This document shows positions 9,051 to 17,211 of a DNA stretch of 64,000 bases, piece by piece. The DNA is from an uncultured Flavobacteriaceae bacterium. GTDB lineage: Bacteria; Bacteroidota; Bacteroidia; Flavobacteriales; Flavobacteriaceae. Under the pieces are notes generated by a model. That model was not told where the DNA came from and made no database searches. It worked only from the letters and a program-made list of their open reading frames with translations. Both the position numbers and the translations under genes were made by a program. The stretch covers positions 186,001 through 250,000 of the forward strand of contig CANMRV010000001.1 of NCBI GenBank assembly GCA_947500435.1. Direction: 5' to 3'. Every line of letters starts with the position of its first letter. The stretch's first letter is position 1.

Positions 9051-9200
9051 TTATTGGTTTTCTTGGCTTTTTTTGATAATGGCTTTTAGCCGTTCTTTAC
9101 GAAGTTCGGATTCTTTCTTCAGCTTATTCTTTTTCCGATTCATAAGCTTGGTATGTTTCGCTTTATTAACGGTATTTTTTGCTTTTCCTTTTTTAGCCAT
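9051..9200 (-). CDS. Small, highly basic 49-residue protein
   Basis: This is a 49-codon reading frame between hemF and the membrane-protein gene. It starts at the ATG at 9198-9200 and ends with TAA at 9051-9053. The product starts MAKKGKAKNTVNKAKHTK and has about twenty lysines and arginines and almost no hydrophobic residues, the composition of a nucleic-acid-binding or ribosome-associated peptide. It fits tightly between its neighbours (15 bases from hemF, 12 from the next start), which favours a real gene. No family is recognised. Confidence 0.6.
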   Translation of the reverse strand: MAKKGKAKNTVNKAKHTKLMNRKKNKLKKESELRKERLKAIIKKSQENQ

Positions 9201-9215
9201 GCCAGAAAAATGAAT

Positions 9216-10118
9216 TTACACCCAATCCTTTGGAGTTTTCAATACCTCTAAAAGCTTGGCTTCTTCACTTCCTTTCTCAGGATGATGGTCATACTTCCAC
9301 TGAACATATGGAGGTAGACTCATGAGGATACTTTCTATGCGTCCGTTGGTTTTTAAACCGAACAGTGTGCCTTTGTCATGTACTAAATTAAACTCTACAT
9401 AACGCCCTCTTCGAACCTCTTGCCAATCGCGCTGAAGCGACGTAAAATCAATATTTTTGCGTTTTATGACGATTGGTATATATGCATTCAGAAAACTATT
9501 GCCAACCTCAGTTACAAAATTATACCAATCTTGCATCTGCATCTCGTCGGTTGCTTTGCAATAATCAAAAAATAGTCCACCTAAACCTCTCGCCTCATTG
9601 CGATGTGTATTCCAAAAATATTCATCACATCGCTTTTTATATTTTGAATGGAATTCCGGATGATGTACATCACATGCTTTTTTGCAAACAGAATGAAAAT
9701 GAACCGCATCTTCTTCAAAAAGATAATACGGAGTCAAATCTTGGCCGCCGCCAAACCACTGGTCAACAATATTACCTTGCTTGTCATACATTTCAAAATA
9801 GCGCCAATTCGCATGAACGGTCGGCACCATCGGATTCTTCGGATGCAAAACCAAACTCAGTCCACAGGCAAAGAAATCAGCATCCTCAACGCCGAAATAG
9901 GCTTGCATGCTTTTCGGAAGCTCTCCATGAACGCCTGAAATATTAACACCACCTTTTTCAAAGACGTTTCCGTTTTCAATTACACGGGTACGTCCACCTC
10001 CACCTTCTGGGCGTTTCCAAATATCCTCTTGAAACTTGGCTTTGCCGTCTACTTCCTCCAATTTCGAAGTTATAGTGTTTTGAAGGGTTTGAATATATGT
10101 GTAAAATTTGTCTTTCAT
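9216..10118 (-). CDS. hemF: Oxygen-dependent coproporphyrinogen III oxidase
   Basis: HemF uses O2 to decarboxylate two propionates of coproporphyrinogen III, giving protoporphyrinogen IX. The 300-residue length is exactly typical. Family signatures are present: GGGGRTRVI, FEKGGVNIS, TVHANWRYFE, WFGGGQDLTPYY, HRNEARGLGGLFFDY, RRGRYVEFNLVHDKGT and the ending SLPPYVQWKYDH. Its presence implies aerobic haem synthesis; an oxygen-independent HemN, if any, is not in this window. It starts 3 bases after the stop of the upstream GNAT gene. Confidence 0.97.
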   Translation of the reverse strand: MKDKFYTYIQTLQNTITSKLEEVDGKAKFQEDIWKRPEGGGGRTRVIENGNVFEKGGVNISGVHGELPKSMQAYFGVEDADFFACGLSLVLHPKNPMVPTVHANWRYFEMYDKQGNIVDQWFGGGQDLTPYYLFEEDAVHFHSVCKKACDVHHPEFHSKYKKRCDEYFWNTHRNEARGLGGLFFDYCKATDEMQMQDWYNFVTEVGNSFLNAYIPIVIKRKNIDFTSLQRDWQEVRRGRYVEFNLVHDKGTLFGLKTNGRIESILMSLPPYVQWKYDHHPEKGSEEAKLLEVLKTPKDWV

Positions 10119-10121
10119 GGC

Positions 10122-10655
10122 TTAAGCATAAAGTTCATATAATTCCATGTCCAACGGATTTTCTCCAGGTGGTGTATGCTCGGCTAATAGAACTTTCTGC
10201 CAAGTAAAACCACATTTCTGCGCTACACGAACGCTTCCCAAATTGGACTTATGAGTGATGATTTGCAGTGTTTCCAATTGCAGTTCTTCAAAAGCCCACT
10301 TTGAAATTGCTTTGACCGTTTCGGTCATGTAGCCTTTGCCCTCCAATTGATAACCTAAAGCATAGGCAAGCTCACCTTGTTTTTTCTCCCAATCCATTTC
10401 TTTGAGATAGATGATTCCAACAAGCGTGTGGTTTTCCTTCTCTTTTAAAACAAATAGAAATTCTTCCCTAGCCTGAAACTCTTTTTTCTTTCGTTCAACA
10501 AAGTGTTTAGATAAATCCGGAGTTAGGTTTTGTTCAAGCGTCTTCGGAAAATAACGTTGCAAGCGTTCCGTATTTATAGTACAAAAATCACAAAGGCGCC
10601 ATGCATATTTTTCATGGATAGCGTCAATATAATAATCTTGGAACTCTAAAAACAC
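10122..10655 (-). CDS. GNAT-family N-acetyltransferase (RimJ/RimL-like)
   Basis: A 177-residue protein with the GNAT acetyl-CoA fold: central strand HTLVGIIYLKEMDWE, ELAYALGYQLEGKGYMTE (the acetyl-CoA pyrophosphate loop region), and the RimJ/L-type ending ITHKSNLGSVRVAQKCGF. It should acetylate an amino group on a protein N-terminus or small molecule; the acceptor is unknown. The only in-frame start that gives the full first strand is GTG at 10653-10655. It lies between hemE and hemF with 9- and 3-base gaps, so it is co-expressed with haem genes, with no known biochemical need there. Confidence 0.8.
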   Translation of the reverse strand: MFLEFQDYYIDAIHEKYAWRLCDFCTINTERLQRYFPKTLEQNLTPDLSKHFVERKKKEFQAREEFLFVLKEKENHTLVGIIYLKEMDWEKKQGELAYALGYQLEGKGYMTETVKAISKWAFEELQLETLQIITHKSNLGSVRVAQKCGFTWQKVLLAEHTPPGENPLDMELYELYA

Positions 10656-10664
10656 AATTGTTGT

Positions 10665-11696
10665 TTAAACCGGACTTTTATATTCTTTTACGGCATCAAT
10701 AAATGCTTTTGCATTTTCTACAGGAACATTCGGAAGAATACCGTGCCCTAAATTTACGATATACTTGTCCTTTCCAAACTCGTTTATCATTTGCGTCACC
10801 ATCTTCTTAATGTCAGCTGGTGTTGATAGCAAACGCGAAGGGTCAAAATTCCCCTGAAGCGTAATGTTTCCTCCAGTTAGGTAGCGAGCGTTTCTGGCAG
10901 AGCAAGTCCAATCTACACCTAATGCGGAAGCACCTGATTTTGCCATATCACCTAAAGCGAACCAACATCCTTTTCCAAAAACAATTACGGGAGCTTCATC
11001 CTTTAAGGCGTCTACAATCTGCTGAATGTATTGCCAAGAGAACTCTTGATAATCGGTTGGAGAAAGCATGCCTCCCCAAGAATCGAAGACTTGTACTGCA
11101 TTTACTCCTGCATTTACTTTTGCTTTCAAATAGGCAATTGTCGTGTCTGTGATTTTTTGAAGTAACGAATGTGCAACAACTGGTTGCGTAAAGCACAATT
11201 CCTTGGCTTTATCGAAATTTTTACTCCCTTGTCCTTGAACACAATAGCAAAGAATCGTCCATGGAGAACCTGCGAAACCAATAAGTGGGACTTCATCATT
11301 CAGCTTTTCTTTCGTTGCTTTGATAGCTTCCATAACATAACCCAATGCATCTTCGACATCCGGAATGATAACCGAATCCAAATCTTTCTGAGAACGAATA
11401 GGATTAGGTAAATACGGACCAAAATTTGGTTTCATCTCCACCTCAATATTCATCGCTTGCGGAATTACCAAAATATCAGAAAACAAAATAGCAGCATCCA
11501 TACCATATCTTCGGATGGGTTGTACCGTAATTTCAGAGGCCAACTCGGGAGTTTGACAACGGGTAAAGAAATCATATTTGGCTTTGATTTCCATAAACTC
11601 AGGAAGATATCGCCCAGCTTGACGCATCATCCAAACAGGAGGTCTTTCAACAGTTTCGCCCTTTAGGGCTTTTAAGAAGAGGTCGTTTTTCAGCAT
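10665..11696 (-). CDS. hemE: Uroporphyrinogen decarboxylase
   Basis: HemE removes four acetate carboxyls from uroporphyrinogen III to give coproporphyrinogen III. The 343-residue protein contains the N-terminal signature [16 protein letters not shown] with the substrate-binding arginines, [11 protein letters not shown] with the key aspartate, [12 protein letters not shown], and the C-terminal [11 protein letters not shown]. It is co-directional with hemCD upstream, separated by 135 bases that contain a family-D palindromic repeat, and is followed after 9 bases by the GNAT gene. Confidence 0.97.
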   Translation of the reverse strand: MLKNDLFLKALKGETVERPPVWMMRQAGRYLPEFMEIKAKYDFFTRCQTPELASEITVQPIRRYGMDAAILFSDILVIPQAMNIEVEMKPNFGPYLPNPIRSQKDLDSVIIPDVEDALGYVMEAIKATKEKLNDEVPLIGFAGSPWTILCYCVQGQGSKNFDKAKELCFTQPVVAHSLLQKITDTTIAYLKAKVNAGVNAVQVFDSWGGMLSPTDYQEFSWQYIQQIVDALKDEAPVIVFGKGCWFALGDMAKSGASALGVDWTCSARNARYLTGGNITLQGNFDPSRLLSTPADIKKMVTQMINEFGKDKYIVNLGHGILPNVPVENAKAFIDAVKEYKSPV

Positions 11697-11765
11697 TTCT
11701 ATTTTTTGTCATTACCACCCTTCGTCTACGCTCAGGATAAACTTCGGCAGTAATCAATTCATGTT

Positions 11766-11830
11766 CGTCTTTGCGAGGAGCTTTTCGCGACGTGGCAATC
11801 TGCGTTTCACTTGAATGCCTCGCAAAGACG
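11766..11830. repeat. Family-D palindromic repeat (CGTCTTTGCGAGG...CCTCGCAAAGACG)
   Basis: A perfect 13-base inverted repeat, CGTCTTTGCGAGG at 11766-11778 and CCTCGCAAAGACG at 11818-11830, encloses a GGAGC...CGACGTGGCAATCT core. It resembles the CGTCATTGCGAGGAGC...GGCAATCT repeat found in many unrelated bacterial genomes. Its first 16 bases recur exactly at 33734-33749. It separates hemCD from hemE and could fold in the mRNA. Confidence 0.75.
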
Positions 11831-11831
11831 T

Positions 11832-13412
11832 TTAATTTTTATAATTCTCGTTCACTAATTCAATAACACTTTCAATCGTTGGAATCTTTGCCACTTTTAT
11901 ATCATCAAAATGTTTCCGAGCATGCTCCGCAGTGGTTTCACCAATACAGTAGGCAATCTTATCTGTGGAATTGTTTTGTAAATAACTGTCAACAGTCGAA
12001 GGACTATAAAATAGTACCCCTTCAACTGAAGCATCTACTTCTATTTTGGCGTGCTTGGTTTCATAAGCCTCTATTTCATTGACGGTAATATTGTTTTCAG
12101 TCAAAATATTCGGTAAATCATCCATTCGAATATTGCTACAGAAATACGTTACTTCAGTGCCTTCAATAAATTCCACTAGATATTCCGCTAGTTTTTTTGC
12201 ATTACTTTTTACTTGAGTAACGGGCCCGATTTTATTTTCAATCAAACGTTTGGTCTTTCGACCTACGCAGTAAATATTTTTGAACTTCAATTCATCTGGT
12301 GAAACGCTAGAAAGTAAAGCTTCCACGGCATTTTGACTTGTTAAAACTACATTTTGGAATTCTGATTTTAGCATTGTTGGCGAAAGCCTATTCATGCTTA
12401 CACGAATAAAATCGTCGGACTTCACTCCAATGGAACCGTGAAATAATCGCTTCTGCTCTTCAGTAAGTTTTTTGGTCGCGAAAATATGCGTCGGAAGGGA
12501 AGCATTTTGGACTTCGCTCATCAGACGTTTTCCGCCACGTGCGAGAATGCTATTGGCACAATCGATTCCTAGGTTTTGATGTTCACCAAGATTTGCCGTT
12601 ATTTCTGCCTCTAATTTTTTAGAACCATCAACCGTTAATAACACGCCTTTTAAAACAACTTTATCATCATTATTGATATAGCACAAAGCGCCAATAGGGG
12701 CAGTACAACCGCCTTCTAACAACCTTAAGAATTTACGTTCTTGAGTAACACAGATTTCAGTTCGTTCGTGATTTAGCTGAGCACAAATTTCTCGAACTTC
12801 GTCATCTGCTTCCATGGCAACAACCATAATTGCTCCTTGTGCGGGCGCAGGTATCATCCATGTGAGTCCGATAGTATGCTCATGTTCTAGTCCAATTCGA
12901 TCTAATCCCGCGGCAGCGAAAATAGCGCCGTTCCAATCGTTGTCGTTTAACTTTTGCATGCGGCTATTTACATTGCCTCGTAAATCAACCACGGAATGTG
13001 TTGGATAGCGATTTAGCCATTGTGCTTTTCTACGCAGACTTCCAGTGGCGATGATTGCTTCCGGGTAAGCTAAAAACTCTTGGTTGTCTTTATAGGCAAG
13101 AATATCCATGAAGTTAGCACGTTCTAAAACGGCTGCTTGCACAATTCCCTTTGGTAAAGCGGTTGGCACATCCTTCATGGAATGTACAGCGATATCAATA
13201 TCACCGTTTAACATGGCTAAATCCAAAGACTTGGTGAAAATTCCTGTTATGCCAAGCTCATAAAGTGGTTTATCCAAAACCAAATCCCCAGCAGATTTTA
13301 CTGGAACCAACTCGGTCTCATGCCCCAAGGCTTCGAGCATATCTTTAACAGCATTTGCCTGCCATAATGCCAATTCACTATCGCGGGTGCCGATGCGTAT
13401 TACTTTGCTCAT
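11832..13412 (-). CDS. hemCD: Hydroxymethylbilane synthase - uroporphyrinogen III synthase fusion
   Basis: A 526-residue fusion of two consecutive haem enzymes. Residues 1 to about 305 are HemC: IRIGTRDSELALWQ at the start, the AVHSMKDVP and TGSLRRKAQW segments, and the dipyrromethane cofactor cysteine C236 in LLEGGCTAPIG. Residues from about 320 to the end are a HemD-type domain with the usual low conservation (VVLTSQNAVEALL, IYCVGRKTKRL, VLFYSPSTVDSYL, AYCIGETTAEHA). The fusion would polymerise porphobilinogen to hydroxymethylbilane and cyclise it to uroporphyrinogen III, limiting loss of the unstable intermediate. Its ATG overlaps the hemA stop by 4 bases, indicating translational coupling. 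Confidence 0.93.
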   Translation of the reverse strand: MSKVIRIGTRDSELALWQANAVKDMLEALGHETELVPVKSAGDLVLDKPLYELGITGIFTKSLDLAMLNGDIDIAVHSMKDVPTALPKGIVQAAVLERANFMDILAYKDNQEFLAYPEAIIATGSLRRKAQWLNRYPTHSVVDLRGNVNSRMQKLNDNDWNGAIFAAAGLDRIGLEHEHTIGLTWMIPAPAQGAIMVVAMEADDEVREICAQLNHERTEICVTQERKFLRLLEGGCTAPIGALCYINNDDKVVLKGVLLTVDGSKKLEAEITANLGEHQNLGIDCANSILARGGKRLMSEVQNASLPTHIFATKKLTEEQKRLFHGSIGVKSDDFIRVSMNRLSPTMLKSEFQNVVLTSQNAVEALLSSVSPDELKFKNIYCVGRKTKRLIENKIGPVTQVKSNAKKLAEYLVEFIEGTEVTYFCSNIRMDDLPNILTENNITVNEIEAYETKHAKIEVDASVEGVLFYSPSTVDSYLQNNSTDKIAYCIGETTAEHARKHFDDIKVAKIPTIESVIELVNENYKN

Positions 13413-14668
13413 TGTTGAGATTCGATTTCGAGATGAAAAACTTTTTTGATAAGTGCCAAACTGGTGTCCGCGTCTACAGAATCATCTTTAAGATGGTTGG
13501 CGAATTGTTTGGTGATTTTTTGAATGATACGATTGGATATAAGGTCAGCCTGCTCCTCGTTGAAATCGGATTGCTTTTTAGACTGATAGTCCATTTCTTC
13601 CTCCTTCATGGTCTTTAGCTTCTTTTTCAAAGCTTTGATGACCGGAGCGAATTTGCGAGTTTCCAACCACTGTATAAATTCCTCTTTGATGTCTTCAATT
13701 ATGGTTTCCGCATGCGGAATAAATTGCTTGCGACGCTCTAAAGTTTCATCGGTCATTTGGGAAAGATGGTCCAAATGTATCGTGGTTACATTTTCCAATT
13801 CAGAAACATCATCCGCAACATTTTTGGGAATAGACAAATCTAGAATCAGTAAAGGTTTCTTTGTATAGATAAGTTCTTTGGAAATCGTCGGAGACTGCGC
13901 ACCAGTCGCCACGACTAAAACATCTGATTTTCTGATTTCCGTTTGTAGATCACCAAAATCTTTGACGTCAAGATTGAACTTTCCTGCAATTTGCTCGGCT
14001 TTACCACGTGTTCGGTTGATTAAAGTGATGTGTGGGTTTTTGGTGTGTTTGATTAGATTTTCACAAGTGTTTCTTCCTATTTTTCCAGTTCCAAAGAGCA
14101 AAATGTTTTTCTCTGAAATCTCAGGAACGTTCTTCATGATAAATTGTACGGAAGCAAAAGCCACAGATGTAGCTCCGGAAGAGATTTCTGTTTCGTTCTT
14201 GATACGCTTGCTAGCTTGAATAACCGAGTTGCACAAACGCTCAATAAACGGATTCGCAATACCCAACTTTTTCGACCGATTAAAACTTTGCTTAATCTGG
14301 CTAATAATTTCAAAATCTCCAAGTATTTGGCTATCAAGTCCGGTGCCTACTTTGAATAAATGGCCGATGGCATCATTGTTTTTGTAGACATAGGCGACTT
14401 CTTGAAATTCTTCAACGGTACCTTGGGTGTGTTGACAAAGAAGCTTTATTAACTGAAATGGATGTTGAGCAAAACCATGTAATTCTGTTCGGTTACAGGT
14501 TGAGGTGGCAAGCAGTCCATCAATGCCTTGTTCTTTGGCATCTTCCAATAGGGAAATCATCTGAGTGTCTTCCATACTAAAACGACCGCGGAGCTCAGCA
14601 TCTGCCTTTTTATAGTTAAGACCTATGGTGTAGAAAGAACTGTGTCTTGAAATGTGGTAATCCTTCAT
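13409..14668 (-). CDS. hemA: Glutamyl-tRNA reductase
   Basis: HemA reduces glutamyl-tRNA to glutamate-1-semialdehyde with NADPH, the first and usually regulated step of the C5 haem route. The 419-residue protein has the catalytic cysteine in STCNRTELHGF (C58), GLDSQILGDFEIISQIK, the Rossmann GTGKIGRNTCENL motif and a C-terminal dimerisation helix region. HemL, which acts next, is not in the window. It is the first gene of the minus-strand haem run and divergent from the AraC-type regulator, so the 203-base gap is the likely control region. Confidence 0.96.
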   Translation of the reverse strand: MKDYHISRHSSFYTIGLNYKKADAELRGRFSMEDTQMISLLEDAKEQGIDGLLATSTCNRTELHGFAQHPFQLIKLLCQHTQGTVEEFQEVAYVYKNNDAIGHLFKVGTGLDSQILGDFEIISQIKQSFNRSKKLGIANPFIERLCNSVIQASKRIKNETEISSGATSVAFASVQFIMKNVPEISEKNILLFGTGKIGRNTCENLIKHTKNPHITLINRTRGKAEQIAGKFNLDVKDFGDLQTEIRKSDVLVVATGAQSPTISKELIYTKKPLLILDLSIPKNVADDVSELENVTTIHLDHLSQMTDETLERRKQFIPHAETIIEDIKEEFIQWLETRKFAPVIKALKKKLKTMKEEEMDYQSKKQSDFNEEQADLISNRIIQKITKQFANHLKDDSVDADTSLALIKKVFHLEIESQQ

Positions 14669-14688
14669 GCAATTTTTCCGAACGGAAG

Positions 14689-14696
14689 CAAAAATA
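14689..14696 (-). promoter_or_regulatory. Putative minus-7 element of the haem operon
   Basis: On the minus strand this reads TATTTTTG, a full TAnnTTTG match, 20 bases upstream of the hemA ATG. A minus-33 TTG is not evident at normal spacing. Confidence 0.4.
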
Positions 14697-14822
14697 GGAG
14701 CATCACACTTAAAAAAGTAACGCTAGCGGAACAATAAGTGTCGATGCGGGTTTTTTTAGACGTATTTCGATGTATTTCCGTTGAATAGCTTTATTTTTAT
14801 ACCGTTATCGGATGTCTGACAT

Positions 14823-14853
14823 CATTCTATTTAGAACGTTTCTAAATAGAATG
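14823..14853. promoter_or_regulatory. Perfect 14+3+14 palindrome, Fur-superfamily-like operator
   Basis: CATTCTATTTAGAA at 14823-14836, spacer CGT, then the exact reverse complement TTCTAAATAGAATG at 14840-14853. The core TTTAGAA-N3-TTCTAAA has the form of iron-control elements bound by Fur-superfamily proteins such as rhizobial Irr. It lies between the hemA operon and the regulator, just upstream of the regulator ATG at 14872. There is no T-run after it, so a terminator is unlikely. The palindrome is certain; the identity of the binding protein is inference. Confidence 0.7.
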
Positions 14854-14871
14854 TGTTTAAAATGGGTTTCT

Positions 14872-15759
14872 ATGGAAGTAAAAAATGTCGCTGAAGGTTC
14901 TTTTCAGGAAGTATTAATTGAAGAAGGGTTTTATGTACTCAAAATTCAGAACGATACCGCTCATATTCAGAAGGTTAGCCGTGAGATTGACAGTTCTTTT
15001 ATTCAATTTCACTTCTGCCTAAAAGGGAATGCTAAATTCGTTTTCAATGATGGACGATATGCTTTGGAAGTATCGGAGGAAAACTCCCTTTTGCTGTATA
15101 ACACACAAATGGATTTGCCGTTGAACCTAGAATTGAACCCCAATTCGTGGTTGGTTTCTGTGGTAATGACTATTCGAAAATTTCATTCACTCTTTTCAAA
15201 GGAGGCAAGCTATATCCCATTTTTAAGTGAGGAGAATAGAGATAAAAAGTATTATACTCAAGAAGGTGTGAGTCCTGCAATTGCAGTGGTGTTGAGTCAG
15301 ATGATGAATTACAATTTGCATCCATCTATCAAGGAATTATATATCAAAGGCAAGGTCTACGAGCTGATTTCTTTATACTTCAATAAAGGGTCGGAAGCTG
15401 ATATAGAGCAATGTCCCTTTTTAGTAGATGAGGATAATGTGCGACGCATCCGTCAGGCCAAAGAAATTATGATATCTAGAATGGCTGAACCACCTACTTT
15501 GACTGAACTATCCGATGAAATCGGACTATCCCTTAAAAAGTTAAAGGAAGGTTTCAAACAGATTTACGGAGATTCGGTTTTCAGTTTCCTTTTTGAATAC
15601 AAAATGGAATACGCCCGAAAAATGCTAGAAACAGGTCAACATAATGTCAATGAAGTAGGCTTAAAAGTAGGTTATAGCACGGCAAGCCATTTCATTGCTG
15701 CTTTTAAAAAGAAGTATGGTACTACACCTAAGAAATATTTGATGGGCTTGGCTAACTGA
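14872..15759 (+). CDS. AraC-family transcriptional regulator beside the haem operon
   Basis: A 295-residue protein with an N-terminal sensing domain (about 1-190) and a C-terminal AraC double helix-turn-helix. The motifs PTLTELSDEIGLSLKKLKEGFKQ and HNVNEVGLKVGYSTASHFIAAFKKKYGTTPKKY are clear. The frame stays open 20 codons further upstream, to 14812, but that extension would encode the perfect palindrome at 14823-14853, so I take the ATG at 14872 (product starting MEVKNVAEGSF). Its position divergent from hemA suggests it controls haem synthesis, possibly in response to iron or haem. The VOC gene follows 18 bases downstream. Confidence 0.85.
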   Translation: MEVKNVAEGSFQEVLIEEGFYVLKIQNDTAHIQKVSREIDSSFIQFHFCLKGNAKFVFNDGRYALEVSEENSLLLYNTQMDLPLNLELNPNSWLVSVVMTIRKFHSLFSKEASYIPFLSEENRDKKYYTQEGVSPAIAVVLSQMMNYNLHPSIKELYIKGKVYELISLYFNKGSEADIEQCPFLVDEDNVRRIRQAKEIMISRMAEPPTLTELSDEIGLSLKKLKEGFKQIYGDSVFSFLFEYKMEYARKMLETGQHNVNEVGLKVGYSTASHFIAAFKKKYGTTPKKYLMGLAN

Positions 15760-15777
15760 TACTATAAGAATTCAAAA

Positions 15778-16152
15778 ATGAATCTAAACCAAATAACGGT
15801 CCCTTCGCTTGATTTAGAAAAGTCAATTCCTTTTTACCAAAAATTAGGGCTTAGGTTAATAGTCGAAGCCTTACCGCACTATGCCCGTTTTGAATGCCCA
15901 GAAGGAGATGCAACATTTTCCATTCATCAAGTGGATGAATTGCCAACTGGAAATGGAGTTTATGTATATTTCGAATGTTCCAATTTAGATGAACATGTAA
16001 GCACTTTGTTAGAAAAAGGGATTGCGTTTGAAGAGCTTCCAAGTGATAAAAACTGGAAGTGGCGGGAAGCGCGATTACGAGATCTTGATAACAACCAAAT
16101 CATCTTATTTTTTGGTGGAGAAAATAGAAAGAATCCACCTTGGCGAATTTAA
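15778..16152 (+). CDS. VOC (glyoxalase/bleomycin-resistance) family protein
   Basis: A 124-residue single-chain vicinal oxygen chelate protein. The first beta-alpha-beta-beta-beta unit starts LNQITVPSLDLEKSIPFYQKLGLRLI, and the second ends with REARLRDLDNNQIILFF, the usual closing strand with an acidic metal-ligand position. These proteins bind a divalent metal and act as isomerases, dioxygenases or antibiotic-binding proteins; the function of this one is unknown. It is 18 bases after the AraC gene on the same strand, so the two are probably co-transcribed. Its stop is 2 bases from that of the convergent DUF1460 gene. Confidence 0.8.
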   Translation: MNLNQITVPSLDLEKSIPFYQKLGLRLIVEALPHYARFECPEGDATFSIHQVDELPTGNGVYVYFECSNLDEHVSTLLEKGIAFEELPSDKNWKWREARLRDLDNNQIILFFGGENRKNPPWRI

Positions 16153-16154
16153 AT

Positions 16155-16997
16155 CTATAAGGGTCGGGCGACCAAAATTCCAATATTCTTTTTAATCTTC
16201 TTTAAATAATCAGCTAAGGGAAGTTCAGAAACTTCGACTTCATTTGAACCTGTTGAGGCATGTAGTAAATGAATACGCCCATCTTTTTCTCGAGTTGCGA
16301 TTCCGGTATGGGTGACGTCTAGTCCGTTTATTGATGTTGCCAAAGCAATGATATCTCCGGTTTGAATTAAGTTTTCGTTCGCTTCGATTTGGTCTTGGGG
16401 GAGATAGCAAAAGCTTTCTTTCGCCAATTCCTTTTCAGTTTTAAGAATCTTTTCAAAATTCGAATCATCTTTCAAAAAAGGATAAAGGTCACGATGAGTG
16501 CCCATAAAATTAATGTCTTTTTTGATTTCAATTCCACCCACTTCAGATGTGATATCTTTCAGTAAGCCTTTTTGTTGGTTATTGCGAATCCACTCTGTAA
16601 AATAGTGCAGTCGAGAACCGTATCCATCGAGCTTTCCATCTTTATACCGAATGGTTTTTAAGATTTCGGTAAAGCTTTCAAAATCAACTTTTCCATCTCT
16701 GAGAAGTGTACTAAAAGCCATTACATTTTCAACATAGGTCGTGCAATCGAGTCCTTGTAAGTTGATGACCAAAGTTTCAGTTTCACCTATCTCTAAAGTT
16801 TTGGCGACATAGGGAATTCCCTTAAAAGTCTTCCCAATAGAAACCATGGTTTTTCCGAAATCACTTTCTAATAATCCATCAATTTCTATGGTCTTATTTT
16901 CGAAGGCTTCTTTGTCTGCTGGAGAGCAGGTGATTTGTTGGGCACACAAAACCTGGGCAGTTAAAAATAGAAACAATAATAGATAAGCAGTCTTCAT
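16155..16997 (-). CDS. Exported DUF1460 protein, N-acetylmuramoyl-L-alanine amidase-like
   Basis: A 280-residue protein with a clear signal peptide (MKTAYLLLFLFLTAQVLCAQ). The frame is open 7 codons earlier, but a CAAAAATA sequence (TATTTTTG on the coding strand, minus-7-like) at 17006-17013 overlaps that extension, so the ATG at 16995-16997 is chosen. The domain matches DUF1460, a cysteine peptidase-like fold related to NlpC/P60: LQGLDCTTYVENVMAFS holds the candidate catalytic cysteine (C85) and VTHTGIA the candidate histidine. DUF1460 proteins are annotated as murein amidase-like periplasmic enzymes. It converges with the VOC gene. Confidence 0.78.
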   Translation of the reverse strand: MKTAYLLLFLFLTAQVLCAQQITCSPADKEAFENKTIEIDGLLESDFGKTMVSIGKTFKGIPYVAKTLEIGETETLVINLQGLDCTTYVENVMAFSTLLRDGKVDFESFTEILKTIRYKDGKLDGYGSRLHYFTEWIRNNQQKGLLKDITSEVGGIEIKKDINFMGTHRDLYPFLKDDSNFEKILKTEKELAKESFCYLPQDQIEANENLIQTGDIIALATSINGLDVTHTGIATREKDGRIHLLHASTGSNEVEVSELPLADYLKKIKKNIGILVARPL

Positions 16998-17211
16998 ATA
17001 TGCTTCAAAAATAAGCAATTATTAAGCCAAGTTTGCTTGAGAACCAATATGGAAATACCTCCTTTTTAGAAATCGAATTTTAATTTATTCGTAACAAAAC
17101 TAAAATTCGGTATACATATAATTTGCGCTCTTAAACGAAAGCGCTTTTACACCTCGGTTTTTTTGCCGAAATTGAGAGTTCAAATTTATAAACCTAAAAA
17201 CACACCATAGA

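Noticed and set aside
9473..9946. 157-residue plus-strand reading frame opposite hemF
   Set aside because: Lies wholly inside the confident hemF gene on the other strand, shows no family features and has a composition typical of an antisense shadow.
14812..14871. Longer N-terminus for the AraC protein
   Set aside because: The extra 20 codons would translate the perfect palindrome at 14823-14853, which is better explained as an operator.
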